From Candidatus Melainabacteria bacterium (GTDB taxonomy: Bacteria > Cyanobacteriota > Vampirovibrionia > 2-02-FULL-35-15), in NCBI GenBank assembly GCA_023250155.1, contig JAHFBG010000008.1, positions 1 to 64,000 of the forward strand: a stretch of 64,000 nucleotides of DNA. The letters run 5' to 3'. Of this stretch, positions 47,519 to 56,152 are shown in pieces. Under the pieces are notes generated by a model. The model was not told the origin of the DNA. It saw only the letters and a list, made by a program, of their open reading frames with translations, and did no database searches. Within the stretch, counting starts at the first letter, position 1, and each line of letters starts with the position of its first letter. The translations under genes and the position numbers were made by a program.

Positions 47519-48634
47519 ATGGATGAGTTAATTACATTAGATGTTATAGCTAAGGAATTAGGAGTTACACGAAGAACAATACAAACACTTGCTAGTACAG
47601 GTGAGCTACCAGCAATTACTGTTTCAAGGCGTGGTGGATTTACATATAAAGTACCTATTCAGGCATACTTTGAATGGAAACAAGGCTTTAAGAAGAAGGT
47701 TAAAGAAAATGAGTATCTTTCTGATTTTGATTTTTTAAAGCAAGAACAAGATCGCTGGATTGAATGGTGTAGGAATGGTGCACTTATTGGTAGGCCCATG
47801 AGTGAAGAAACAATTACAAAAAATAATTACTCTTTAAATTATTACTGGAAGTGCTTACCAAGACGATACCATAGAACCTCCTTAATCTCTGTAGATTGTT
47901 TAAGACAGGTATTAGGTAATATTGATCCTAAAAAGTTTAGTTTAAAAGACAACATATATAAATCCATCAGGTCTTTTACAAAATATTTAATATTGAATAG
48001 CTATTGTGAAAGCAGTTTATTTGATAAATTAAAACAATTAAGACCTAAAAGATTTTATCCACCTAAAAAACTTCATTGTACCCAAGAACAGTTCGAAAAA
48101 CTACTTACTGAAGCCAGTATAAAAATAAATGGTCATGGTGATTATGACATGGTTTTAAATAAAACGATAATTGCTACTCTGGGTTATGCAGGACTAAGAG
48201 GTTCAGAATTGTGCAGTCTTAGATTACAAGATGTTGACTTAGCGAATAAAAAAATATTTGTGTATTTAGGTAAGGGTAAGAAAAATAGGGTTGTTGGTAT
48301 ATGTAAAAATCTTTATGACTATTTTATAAACTATCTACATCTAAGACCACAAGCAGAAATTGAAAGCTTTTTTGTGACAATCTGTAGAAACTCTGGGAAG
48401 ATTGTTTCATTTAACAGGCATACTTTAAATAGAAAAATAAAGAGATTGGCTAAAAGAGTAAAAATAGAAGCTTCCCCTCATGGACTAAGAAGGACGTTTG
48501 CAACCATCGCAGCCAATGCAGGAAAGCCAATTAATATTATTTCGTTAGCACTTGGACATAGTGATCTAAAGACAACTCAAGGATATTTGATGACTACACA
48601 GGATGAGGTGGTGAAAGAGATGCAAGGGTGGTAA
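47519..48634 (+). CDS. int: tyrosine recombinase with fused N-terminal HTH
   Basis: The 371-residue integrase should catalyse entry and exit of the element at tRNA-Thr. The catalytic domain (about 185-371) keeps the full set: Arg227 (GLRGSE), Lys at 252-254, His321 and Arg324 (HGLRR), His347 (LGHS) and nucleophile Tyr356. Residues 1-55 (ITLDVIAKELGVTRRTIQTLASTGEL) form a MerR/excisionase-like helix-turn-helix, which most integrases lack. That could make one protein do both integrase and excision-factor work. A core-binding SAM-like domain lies between (about 70-175). The ATG has no strong ribosome site. Confidence 0.92.
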   Translation: MDELITLDVIAKELGVTRRTIQTLASTGELPAITVSRRGGFTYKVPIQAYFEWKQGFKKKVKENEYLSDFDFLKQEQDRWIEWCRNGALIGRPMSEETITKNNYSLNYYWKCLPRRYHRTSLISVDCLRQVLGNIDPKKFSLKDNIYKSIRSFTKYLILNSYCESSLFDKLKQLRPKRFYPPKKLHCTQEQFEKLLTEASIKINGHGDYDMVLNKTIIATLGYAGLRGSELCSLRLQDVDLANKKIFVYLGKGKKNRVVGICKNLYDYFINYLHLRPQAEIESFFVTICRNSGKIVSFNRHTLNRKIKRLAKRVKIEASPHGLRRTFATIAANAGKPINIISLALGHSDLKTTQGYLMTTQDEVVKEMQGW

Positions 48635-48724
48635 GAAATATAACCATTAAAAATATAATTGTGTTTTATATATTAGGCTATAGTATGATATTCAGCAACA
48701 AAATATACCAAAAGGTACTGGATC

Positions 48725-49051
48725 ATGAATGTAAACAATATACAATTCAGTAAGAAACAAAAAATAATACTGACTCTTTATACACTTATAGTTTTTTTAT
48801 GCTGCTTAATACCTCCATGGAAATGGAGTGGATTATATGATGATCACTTTGAAGTCAAAGATGTTGCATCAGCAAAAATATCCCTTATTTTTACACCACC
48901 AGATCCAATTAGATCAACAGACGCTTCTGATTCTGAAACAATTGCCTTTTATAATATTGATACTAATAGATTAGTAGTTGAAGTTTTTGGTCTAACTGTC
49001 TTATTTGGAGCATTATTTTTACTTAACACTAACAAAAAGGATACTCTCTAA
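48725..49051 (+). CDS. small two-span membrane protein
   Basis: The 108-residue protein has a membrane span at about 12-30 and another at about 84-100, with a polar loop between (SLIFTPPDPIRSTDASDSE) that should face the periplasm. A basic end (NTNKKDTL) remains inside. AAAGGTACTGG stands before the ATG. It follows the integrase by 90 bp on the same strand. Function unknown; a sensor or immunity role is only a guess. Confidence 0.6.
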   Translation: MNVNNIQFSKKQKIILTLYTLIVFLCCLIPPWKWSGLYDDHFEVKDVASAKISLIFTPPDPIRSTDASDSETIAFYNIDTNRLVVEVFGLTVLFGALFLLNTNKKDTL

Positions 49052-49256
49052 AACATACTCTTGCCTAATTTAATTATGCAACAATTAAGTTATCAGCTTG
49101 AAATATTCCCAAAATCTATTGCTGTTTCAAGTTTCATTTCCTGTTAGGGGTTTTATTCTTACCTTCAAATCCAACATCCAGTCAACAACAACTACGTAGA
49201 AACCACACAAGAATATCTAATGCTACTATTCATTAATAAATTGCCGAGATTATCCC

Positions 49257-49285
49257 TTGACAGCAAGTAGCTTTCTGGGTATAAT
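49257..49285 (+). promoter_or_regulatory. sigma-70 promoter of the IS1595-type transposase
   Basis: TTGACA (49257-49262), a 17-bp spacer and TATAAT (49280-49285) match the consensus exactly, only 6 bp before the ATG at 49292. Transcripts would be leaderless or nearly so. A perfect promoter in front of a transposase is unusual, since expression is normally kept low. Confidence 0.7.
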
Positions 49286-49291
49286 ATAAGT

Positions 49292-50129
49292 ATGAAAGCC
49301 CAGAAGTACACCATTAACGATTTTAACAAGGATTATTCAAATGATGAAGCCTGCTTATATGAGGTATTTACTAATAGATTTAATGATTTGAAAGTTTGCC
49401 CTAAATGCAACAAAGAAACCTCCTTTTTTAAAGTTAATAATCGTAAATGCTATGCTTGCCAATTTTGTGGATATCAAGTGCATCCATTAGCAGGGACTAT
49501 ATTTCATAAATCCCCAACATCTCTAAGAGACTGGTTCTATGCTATTTTCTTATTCTCGGCTTCTAAAAATGGAGTTTCAGGAAAAGAATTACAAAGACAA
49601 CTAGGAGTTACTTATAAATGTGCTTGGAGGATGGCAAATTATATAAGAAAACTTTTTGAAGATAATGATAACGATCCTTTAAAAGGTATTGTAGAGGCAG
49701 ATGAAACTTATGTAGGGGGAAAAGGAAAAGGCAAGCAAACTAGAGGAAGAAACACAGATAATAAAAAGCCAGTAATTAGAATTGTTGAAAGACAAGGGCA
49801 AGTAAGAGCAATAGTTGCAGCAGATACTAAAAGTTCTACAGTAGTACCTTTTATCAAGGCTAATGTAACTCCAGGTAGCAATTTAATGACATGAGTACAG
49901 AAGCTACAGCAAACTTAGAGCAGAGGGCTATAAACATGAAACAGTTAATCATTCAAGGAGACAATATGTTTCAGGAAACATTCATACAAATACTATTGAA
50001 GGTTTCTGGTCTCAAGTAAAGAGATCAATCAATGGGACTTATCATGCGGTATCACCAAAATACTTGCAAAATTATATTAATGAGTTTTCTTTTCGATACA
50101 ACAACAGAGTCTATAATACCAATTTTTAA
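49292..50129 (+). pseudogene. IS1595-family (ISXO2-like) transposase, frameshifted
   Basis: The first 200 codons (49292-49894) encode the zinc ribbon (CPKC...CYACQFCG) and the start of the DDE domain with the first Asp (EADETYVGG). They run into TGA after GSNLMT. From 49893 another frame continues with EYRSYSKLRAEGYKHE..., TIEGFWSQVKRSINGTYH and FRYNNRVY to a stop at 50129. Comparison with the expected LMTDEYRSY indicates a 2-base loss exactly at the second catalytic Asp. The protein is therefore split and inactive. Clear terminal inverted repeats were not found. The IS sits inside the integrative element. Confidence 0.85.
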
Positions 50130-50305
50130 AAATCTTGTACAAAATGTCATAAAATAATTTACTAAGACTGCTGATAAATGCTTTGTTTTATTACGAAGTA
50201 TAAACATCAACTATGGCCAAAAACGTAAAAAGGGAATATCCTAAAAAAGAGATGAGCACCTGCTTATAACAAATGCTCATCCTATTGCAGATACAAAGAT
50301 AGAAA

Positions 50306-50440
50306 TTATTTCTTCTTGTATCTAGATTGTGCAAGATCAGAAGCTGCTACAGATTTCTGTGATTTCGTTGAATGCGGATCTCTCAGAATCTTAGAAGCTT
50401 CTTTTGCAACTTTTGGACTTGTTTGCTTATCATTTTTCAT
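50306..50440 (-). CDS. 44-residue basic protein
   Basis: The product MKNDKQTSPKVAKEASKILR... continues with TKSQKSVAASDLAQSRYKKK. It has a very strong ribosome site (AAAGGAGGTAGCC). It resembles a widespread family of small Lys/Ser/Ala-rich proteins of the pattern TSPKVAxxASKxLRD...SxxSKSxAxSxLxQ, whose function I do not know. It lies between the transposase and the P63C gene, on the same strand as the latter. Confidence 0.65.
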   Translation of the reverse strand: MKNDKQTSPKVAKEASKILRDPHSTKSQKSVAASDLAQSRYKKK

Positions 50441-50546
50441 GGCTACCTCCTTTCTTTAAATACTGCTATTTCAATACACATCAACTATGCGTATTACACG
50501 TTAGAATTTAACATAATCAAGCCTCAAAAACAGCAAGTATAAAGAT

Positions 50547-51500
50547 TTAGTTTTTAGGCTGAGATGCTTTATTGACAGCCTTTTTAAACCTAGTTTTATC
50601 CGCAACGTCAAATACATTTAACTGAAGATAAGGGTCTCTAACAGAAGGAAACCTTTGATCTATTTCATGCAATGCTTCTTGCCAAGAGTTGTGCTTTTCC
50701 ATTATTGCTTGTATATAACCCAAATGCTTTAAAAGATGAACATATCCCTGGCTAGGTGTTAAGAGTTGAAAATGTTTATGTTTTCTGTTTCCTTTTTCAT
50801 CTGCTGGGTTTCGTTTCTTTAATTCATCCAAAACTCCTTGAGGAAGTTTCTCATAAACAATTCTATTAGTAATATTAGCGACTTCCCAGGGGTGATTCTT
50901 TCTGCCTATTGAATAGCGAGACCAGTCCCATCCTTTTAATTTATAGATTTGCTGATAGTAATCTTGTCCAAAAGTTTTTAGCCATGTTTGTAATTCTTCT
51001 GCCACATACTTTTTAATAAGATTCTGGTATTCATCTATTTGCTTTGCGTATCCTGTAACTTCATCAATTAGAGCAACAATACCTAGCTTGGCAAATGCTC
51101 TCATTAAAACTTCTGCTTGAACCGAAGCTTCAAAGTAAGGATTATCTTCTTTTAAAGCGTGTTGTTTTTTAGCTTCTAAAATTGCATCACATAAATCAGG
51201 TAACAAAGTAGCCTCAAAGCCTTTGCCTGATTTATGGCCAGGGGTCTCAAAGAGTATCGGATTTTCTAGTCTTTCCCTTAAAGAATCACTAAAATAAGGT
51301 ACAATTCCAGGGTTTTTTACCATTCTTTGAAACCAGTGTCCGCTTTTTTCTGTTTGCCTATCGGGGCTGGCCAATGCATTAGTAGTGCTTCTTTGAGCTA
51401 TTACCCTGGTTCCATCTTCTAACACGTAACACTTTATTTTTACTTGGCCGACCTCTAATTCTCCTGTATTAGTTGCTTTTAAAATCTTCTTATCCGTCAT
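50547..51500 (-). CDS. P63C-domain protein
   Basis: The 317-residue protein matches my recollection of the P63C domain (about 165-285): ALIDEVTGYAKQIDEYQNLI, AEELQTWLKTFGQDYYQQIYKLKGWDW, TNRIVYEKLPQGVLDELKKRNP, HKHFQLLTPSQGYVHLLKHL. P63C proteins occur in phages and mobile elements and their role is not settled. The ribosome site is strong (AAGGAGGG). An inverted repeat lies just upstream, and the XRE regulator is the next gene upstream on the same strand. Confidence 0.8.
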   Translation of the reverse strand: MTDKKILKATNTGELEVGQVKIKCYVLEDGTRVIAQRSTTNALASPDRQTEKSGHWFQRMVKNPGIVPYFSDSLRERLENPILFETPGHKSGKGFEATLLPDLCDAILEAKKQHALKEDNPYFEASVQAEVLMRAFAKLGIVALIDEVTGYAKQIDEYQNLIKKYVAEELQTWLKTFGQDYYQQIYKLKGWDWSRYSIGRKNHPWEVANITNRIVYEKLPQGVLDELKKRNPADEKGNRKHKHFQLLTPSQGYVHLLKHLGYIQAIMEKHNSWQEALHEIDQRFPSVRDPYLQLNVFDVADKTRFKKAVNKASQPKN

Positions 51501-51547
51501 GTTATACAGCCCTCCTTAGGCTATACACATTATTATACCGTACTATG

Positions 51548-51576
51548 TTATCAAGGGATAAGATTTACCTTGATAA
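51548..51576. promoter_or_regulatory. candidate operator upstream of the P63C gene
   Basis: TTATCAAGG (51548-51556) and CCTTGATAA (51568-51576) are an exact 9-bp inverted repeat with an 11-bp centre. It lies 48 bp before the P63C start and 108 bp after the XRE regulator gene. The symmetry and spacing suit a dimeric repressor such as that XRE protein. The binding partner is inferred. Confidence 0.45.
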
Positions 51577-51683
51577 TCGACTACTTGTTATTCAGGGATA
51601 CTTGCCTAAATTATTATATTTAATATCTTTAAAAAATATTTTCAAGTGATTTGTTTGGTTTTTATACAGTCTTTTTAATTAAG

Positions 51684-51905
51684 TTACTCTTTCAGACCTA
51701 AAATCCAGCTTGGACTTATATCGTACATCTTGCATAGAGCACGGAACTTTGCTGTTGGGATATCACATTTGCCAGATTCTAGTTTTTGGAGCATTGTTCT
51801 ATCAAAAGAAATACCCTCAGTTGCTTTTAACAGTTTTACTGCCTCTTGCAAACTTAATCCCATAGCTTCACGTGCTTTACGCAATCTTGATTGCCATCTT
51901 GACAT
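51684..51905 (-). CDS. XRE-family (Cro/CI-like) regulator
   Basis: The 73-residue protein is a single helix-turn-helix domain: RLRKAREAMGLSLQEAVKLLKA, then MLQKLESGKCDIPTAKFRALCKMYDISPSWILGL. Such compact regulators control lysogeny-like switches in phages and integrative elements. AGGGGA stands before the ATG. It is divergent from the secreted-protein genes at 52123 and upstream of the P63C gene. Confidence 0.88.
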   Translation of the reverse strand: MSRWQSRLRKAREAMGLSLQEAVKLLKATEGISFDRTMLQKLESGKCDIPTAKFRALCKMYDISPSWILGLKE

Positions 51906-52122
51906 TACTGATTTCCCCTGATATTAAAGTAATGCTTTGTTGATACAATTGAGGCGTAATATTCAACACTCACTTATTTCAAAAAGAATAAAAGGTTAGG
52001 GGTTAAACGTAGTAAGTGGATGCACCTACTTGATTTATGAACATATATAAATCATGGGTAAAAAATATGAACAAAAATAAATTACATGCCAAAGCAAAAC
52101 TTTTTACAAAGGAGTTAAAACA

Positions 52123-52641
52123 ATGAAAAAACCAAAATGTCTAATATTATTAATTTGTTTATTATTAAGTATAATTCTGCCTATTCAAGCATTTGCATGT
52201 AATAGGCTTGCAAAAAGTTATAGTATAGGTTTAAACAGCACTTGGGGACTTATTAATTATCAAATTAGATTGTCTCAGACAAAAGGCAATTTAATCCCTG
52301 CTAATACTGTAAACACTACCAATCATGTAACCACTCAAGCAAATTGGATTAAACAGTGTAATCAAATCCAGGCTGGATTAAATGTGCCAGTTGCTGATCA
52401 TGATGGTATTAGAGGACCTGTAGGTCTTATTTATCAATTTGGATACTACTGCAATGGCACACTTGGAAAAAATGGTGCTATTTCAGGGGCTTGCTCATTA
52501 CTTTCAGATCCCATTGGTGGAACAGTTACTGATACTGTAAGTTTTACAGCTTTTCCTACAAGCAATAAAAGATTTAGAATCTTTGGTGCACACAATGAGC
52601 AAGAATTAAATATCTTAAAGTATTCTGATTTGATTCCATAA
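52123..52641 (+). CDS. secreted protein, element cargo
   Basis: The 172-residue protein has a signal peptide (about 1-25, ending QAFA) and a mature part with four Cys, beginning with CNRL. Cys near 86 (KQCNQ) and the pair in YYCNG and GACSL suggest disulfides. The rest is Asn/Thr/Gly-rich and probably beta. The ribosome site is AAAGGAG. The next gene, also secreted and Cys-rich, starts 44 bp downstream, so they are likely co-expressed. No family recognised. Confidence 0.68.
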   Translation: MKKPKCLILLICLLLSIILPIQAFACNRLAKSYSIGLNSTWGLINYQIRLSQTKGNLIPANTVNTTNHVTTQANWIKQCNQIQAGLNVPVADHDGIRGPVGLIYQFGYYCNGTLGKNGAISGACSLLSDPIGGTVTDTVSFTAFPTSNKRFRIFGAHNEQELNILKYSDLIP

Positions 52642-52685
52642 TAGAGGTTGGTATAGTTATGGCTGTTCCTTTTTAATTAAATCAA

Positions 52686-54200
52686 ATGAAAAAAATCACC
52701 ATCATCTTATTAATCTTGCTTTCATTTATTTTGACATCAAATCACTGTGCTTATAGCCAAGCCTATTGCAGCAATGGGGTTGTCAAGTGTACAAATGGAG
52801 AAAGACCTATTTGCATTCGGATTGGAGATGTAGGAACAGCTCTATGTTCAGGTGGCTTGCCTGTATGTGGTTATGCAAATGCTGGTTGTTGTTTTCCTGA
52901 TGAACCAAGGTGTCCTGAACCACCAACACCAATACTAGCACCACCACCTCAACCAATAACACCATCTATTCCTACACCTGTATCTACATGTAACTTCCAA
53001 CTAGTATCTATTCTATGTACATCACAAGGATTTACACTAAATCCTGCAACTTGTGATTGTGGACTTCCAATAACACCGACTATTCCCATTATGCAAGCAC
53101 CACCTTCTATGTCAAACAGTTCATCCTGCATTATAAAAAGTTGTTCAGCTTCAAACCAGTGTGGAGCATCTAGTTATTGTGATCTTAATACCAGTTGTTG
53201 TGCTAATAATTCAACTGGTTGTACAAAAGGGTGTACTAATAATAGTCAGTGCAATAATGAAGAGCAATGTATCTCATTTTGTTGCAAAGCCTCTAGCTTA
53301 CCAGCACCAACTATGCAAGATCAAAACGGGTTATTAGAGCTAAACAAGATACAAACTCTCGTTATTTCTGATTCAGGCTTTTTCCCTTTCTCCAATGATT
53401 CTAATAACAAATTAAAAAACTTGTTTTTGATTGACTCAATATTGAATTTAACAATCTCAAATTTTACGGGTGGGGCTTGCAAGATTGCACCAGCAGCTGA
53501 TTTGGCAGAAGTTAACTTTAGTACAACTGTAGATATGGATGGATTATTTACTATTAACTATATAAACGCTAAACCAAAAAATGTTAATAACTATGGGATT
53601 GCATTTGTCCCGGTATCTAGAGCATGCAACTTTGATTTATTGACCAATACTAGTTTTGATGCTGCTAGTTCTAATATTTCCCCTTCTACATCAACTCCAA
53701 CACCAACCACAACTCCAACCACAACTCCACAACCTCCTCCACCTGCTCAACCTCAAACATTTCAAGAGGGATGTACTTATGTATGTAAGGATGATAAGGT
53801 TATATTTACCAACTCAAACTGTCCTCCAGAACAAGGCTGCAACCCAGCTTCAATCCAATGCCCTGGATCAACTACAATAATAAAAGATTGTATTCCACCT
53901 AATAGTGTTACATTATCTTTATTACCTCAGCATAAGAGAGGTGTTTTTAAGCTTCTTGCTGAAGGTAGTAATTTTAACTCACCTAGTGAATGCTCGGTTG
54001 AAGCCTTTGTTGGTGCGTTACCGATACCTATTTCTCCTAGAACGCTGAATCTGGATTCTACAACCAAGAAAATAATTGAAGTTATAATACCTAAAAATCT
54101 GCTTAGATTCTTATACAAACAATCTAACAATAAAATTATTAACATAACTATCTCTTGTTCTAATGGAGCTAAAGGATCAAAAGAGATAGCAATTAAATGA
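52686..54200 (+). CDS. large cysteine-rich modular secreted protein
   Basis: The 504-residue protein has a signal peptide (about 1-25) and alternating Cys-rich modules and Pro/Thr linkers. Cys clusters at about 28-80 and 102-125 are separated by a Pro-rich stretch. A third, knottin-like module at about 150-200 (CSASNQCGASSYCDLNTSCC) precedes a Cys-poor globular region (about 215-320). A Thr/Pro linker (about 330-355) leads to a last Cys module and a beta-rich C-terminus. More than 35 Cys point to an extracellular disulfide-bonded protein. It may act in contact with another cell. It has no membrane anchor after the signal. Confidence 0.72.
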   Translation: MKKITIILLILLSFILTSNHCAYSQAYCSNGVVKCTNGERPICIRIGDVGTALCSGGLPVCGYANAGCCFPDEPRCPEPPTPILAPPPQPITPSIPTPVSTCNFQLVSILCTSQGFTLNPATCDCGLPITPTIPIMQAPPSMSNSSSCIIKSCSASNQCGASSYCDLNTSCCANNSTGCTKGCTNNSQCNNEEQCISFCCKASSLPAPTMQDQNGLLELNKIQTLVISDSGFFPFSNDSNNKLKNLFLIDSILNLTISNFTGGACKIAPAADLAEVNFSTTVDMDGLFTINYINAKPKNVNNYGIAFVPVSRACNFDLLTNTSFDAASSNISPSTSTPTPTTTPTTTPQPPPPAQPQTFQEGCTYVCKDDKVIFTNSNCPPEQGCNPASIQCPGSTTIIKDCIPPNSVTLSLLPQHKRGVFKLLAEGSNFNSPSECSVEAFVGALPIPISPRTLNLDSTTKKIIEVIIPKNLLRFLYKQSNNKIINITISCSNGAKGSKEIAIK

Positions 54201-54575
54201 TGGTTGCCATATCCATCTTATCCAATTCTGCCAAATGATATTGTGATGTTTTCTGCTTGCTTAGATAGGGCTTAATATCAATAGTTTTGTTATATCTTAA
54301 TACTGTGTAATAACTAACAGCTAATTGTTCTTATCTTTTTGAAAGCCATATGTTCTTAAAGACTTGCATAATGATATCTAGGCTATAAGTGATTGGTCCA
54401 GCTTTTGATACACTATAATCTAGATATTAGAGATCTATAACAGCAACAGTAGCTTGTAACACCTGTAGTTGTAGTAGGTCAATAGAAGCAAGAGATACAG
54501 GAGATGCTATTCCTTTATACTACTACTGGTTAATATGCTTTTAATTTGATGATAAAATCAAGATAAGTAGTTTTT
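54201..54575. other. 375-bp spacer with a possible gene remnant
   Basis: No intact gene is visible. On the minus strand, 54193-54333 is open without a start and reads EQLAVSYYTVLRYNK...IKPYLSKQKTSQYHLAELDKM. This looks like the helix-turn-helix end of a lost regulator or transposase. The rest is AT-rich and broken by stops on both strands. Confidence 0.3.
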
Positions 54576-55049
54576 ATGGATACTAAAATAAATCATGCAG
54601 AAAAACATAAATTATTAGCCCGCTTTTTAGATGGTCCTGATTTGTCTTCTATATTAGACAATGGGCATGATAAGGTAGATATTGATCTATCTAACAACCT
54701 AATTAACATTGATTGGTTTTATAGAAAAGTTTGTATTATCAACCAAGCTTTTGATAAGGTAGAAGACAGTACACCTAAAAAGTCACTGTTTGAACAATAT
54801 CAGAAGGAACTAGGGATTAAGTGTAAGAGACTAGAAGAAACTGGGAAGTATTGTGTCAATCTTTTTGATACAATTAAAAATCCTCCTGGTACTCTAAAAA
54901 TATCAGATGAGTTCAGACCTAAAAAACATGTAGGAGTTCTTTGTGACTTTCCTCATCCAGCTTTAGATACTAATTTTGCCAATTCTAGGGTCATGCCAAT
55001 ATTGCAGGATATTTCTTATAATGCTTATAAAATTATTAAGTCATGTTAA
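54576..55049 (+). CDS. uncharacterised element protein
   Basis: A 157-residue soluble protein, mixed alpha/beta by composition, with five Cys spread over its length and no signal or membrane span. The central part (FEQYQKELGIKCKRLEETGKYCVNLFDTIKNPPG) looks helical. The C-terminal half contains FRPKKHVGVLCDFPHP. The ATG has only a weak ribosome site. No family recognised, and it stands alone between spacers. Confidence 0.5.
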   Translation: MDTKINHAEKHKLLARFLDGPDLSSILDNGHDKVDIDLSNNLINIDWFYRKVCIINQAFDKVEDSTPKKSLFEQYQKELGIKCKRLEETGKYCVNLFDTIKNPPGTLKISDEFRPKKHVGVLCDFPHPALDTNFANSRVMPILQDISYNAYKIIKSC

Positions 55050-55118
55050 AACTTAAATTACCAGGTTCTTATATTTTCTAGGCACTTTAATAATTTTATG
55101 GCTTGATTTATAATCAAA

Positions 55119-55547
55119 TTAATCTTTAGACTCTTGAATCTCATCAATGATCCCTTTAATAAGCCCTGACACAGGGATACTGTGGCTAACATCTTTTTTT
55201 TGTACGGTCTCTCCTGTATAAGTACCTCTTACCTTTAACAGCTCACTAATGGCCCTTGCCAGCCCTTCCTTGCTGTTAATTATTGCTTTTGGTAGTTCAC
55301 TAAGCAAATCTTCAATAGTAGTATCAATTACTTCAATTGCATTTAATGTCTTGTGAGCTTGTTCTTCTGCAAGTTTTTTAGTTGTTATTTCGTTTACAGT
55401 TTGTTTGTAATTTTTTCTTGCTTGAGCCCAATGATCAGTCCTATGCCTTGTTTTAATTGTCTCTAGGCTAATTTGATATTTGCCTGCAAGACTATTTAAT
55501 GTAGCACCAACAATAAACTCTGTTTTTATTTTTTGCCAGTCAGTCAT
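55119..55547 (-). CDS. terminase small subunit-like HTH protein
   Basis: The 142-residue protein begins TDWQKIKTEFIVGATLNSLAGKYQISLETIKTRHRTDHW. This is the helix-turn-helix pattern of phage small terminases and related packaging proteins (DWxxIxxxYxxG...LAxxYxxSxxTIxxRxxxxxW). A long helical region follows. No large terminase gene is in the element. A satellite that redirects a helper phage's packaging would fit this, but the role is inferred. Confidence 0.6.
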   Translation of the reverse strand: MTDWQKIKTEFIVGATLNSLAGKYQISLETIKTRHRTDHWAQARKNYKQTVNEITTKKLAEEQAHKTLNAIEVIDTTIEDLLSELPKAIINSKEGLARAISELLKVRGTYTGETVQKKDVSHSIPVSGLIKGIIDEIQESKD

Positions 55548-55796
55548 TATCTATATTTTAACTTGAACTATGTATAGATTCAAGAAACAAGATTAGCTAT
55601 TAAAAAAACTCGACTCGACCCCTTTTATTTAAACCATTAGTTTATTCACTTTGTTCATAAAAAACTAACGGGGCTCTTATACTACCCTGTTAGTACTAAC
55701 AGAGAATAGGGTTCTAATGTAGTCTAGGAAAGGGTTTAAAGTGTCCCAAAAGAACTTTAATGGGACAAGGTTAAGGGACAGGTATATAATAATCTT

Positions 55797-56141
55797 ATGC
55801 TTTGGGTAGTCGTAATAATATTAATATTGCTTGTTATTATTCTTTTATTCCAAATAGGTGGAGTAGAAACTAAATTAGCTCAAATAGAAGATAGTTTGTC
55901 TTTTTTAAAATCTTATGTAGGAATTAAAGATAGTGATATAGTTAAAATTATAGAAGAGAAAGAAAAGGAAAAACGAGAAAGCCTGCAATTAGAAATAAAG
56001 AAAGAGCAAGAAGAACTTAAAAAGCAAAAAAAGCTAGAAAAGGAAAAAGAAAAAAAGTTTTACTTAACTATAATTACATGGGGTGGGGCAATATTTGCGA
56101 TTTGTATTATATATCAATTACTGTCACGGTTACTAAACTAG
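55797..56141 (+). CDS. membrane-coiled coil-membrane protein
   Basis: The 114-residue protein has a membrane span at 1-22, a highly charged coiled coil (about 50-88, dominated by Lys and Glu), and a second span at about 92-112. The two spans could form a hairpin with the coil in the cytoplasm or periplasm. The product is similar in layout to small phage inner-membrane proteins. No ribosome site of note. It is convergent with the primase gene. Confidence 0.55.
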   Translation: MLWVVVIILILLVIILLFQIGGVETKLAQIEDSLSFLKSYVGIKDSDIVKIIEEKEKEKRESLQLEIKKEQEELKKQKKLEKEKEKKFYLTIITWGGAIFAICIIYQLLSRLLN

Positions 56142-56152
56142 TTCTAAAACAC

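Noticed and set aside
54193..54333. Minus-strand frame with HTH-like text
   Set aside because: It has no start codon and overlaps the end of the 52686-54200 gene; kept only as a possible remnant in the spacer note.
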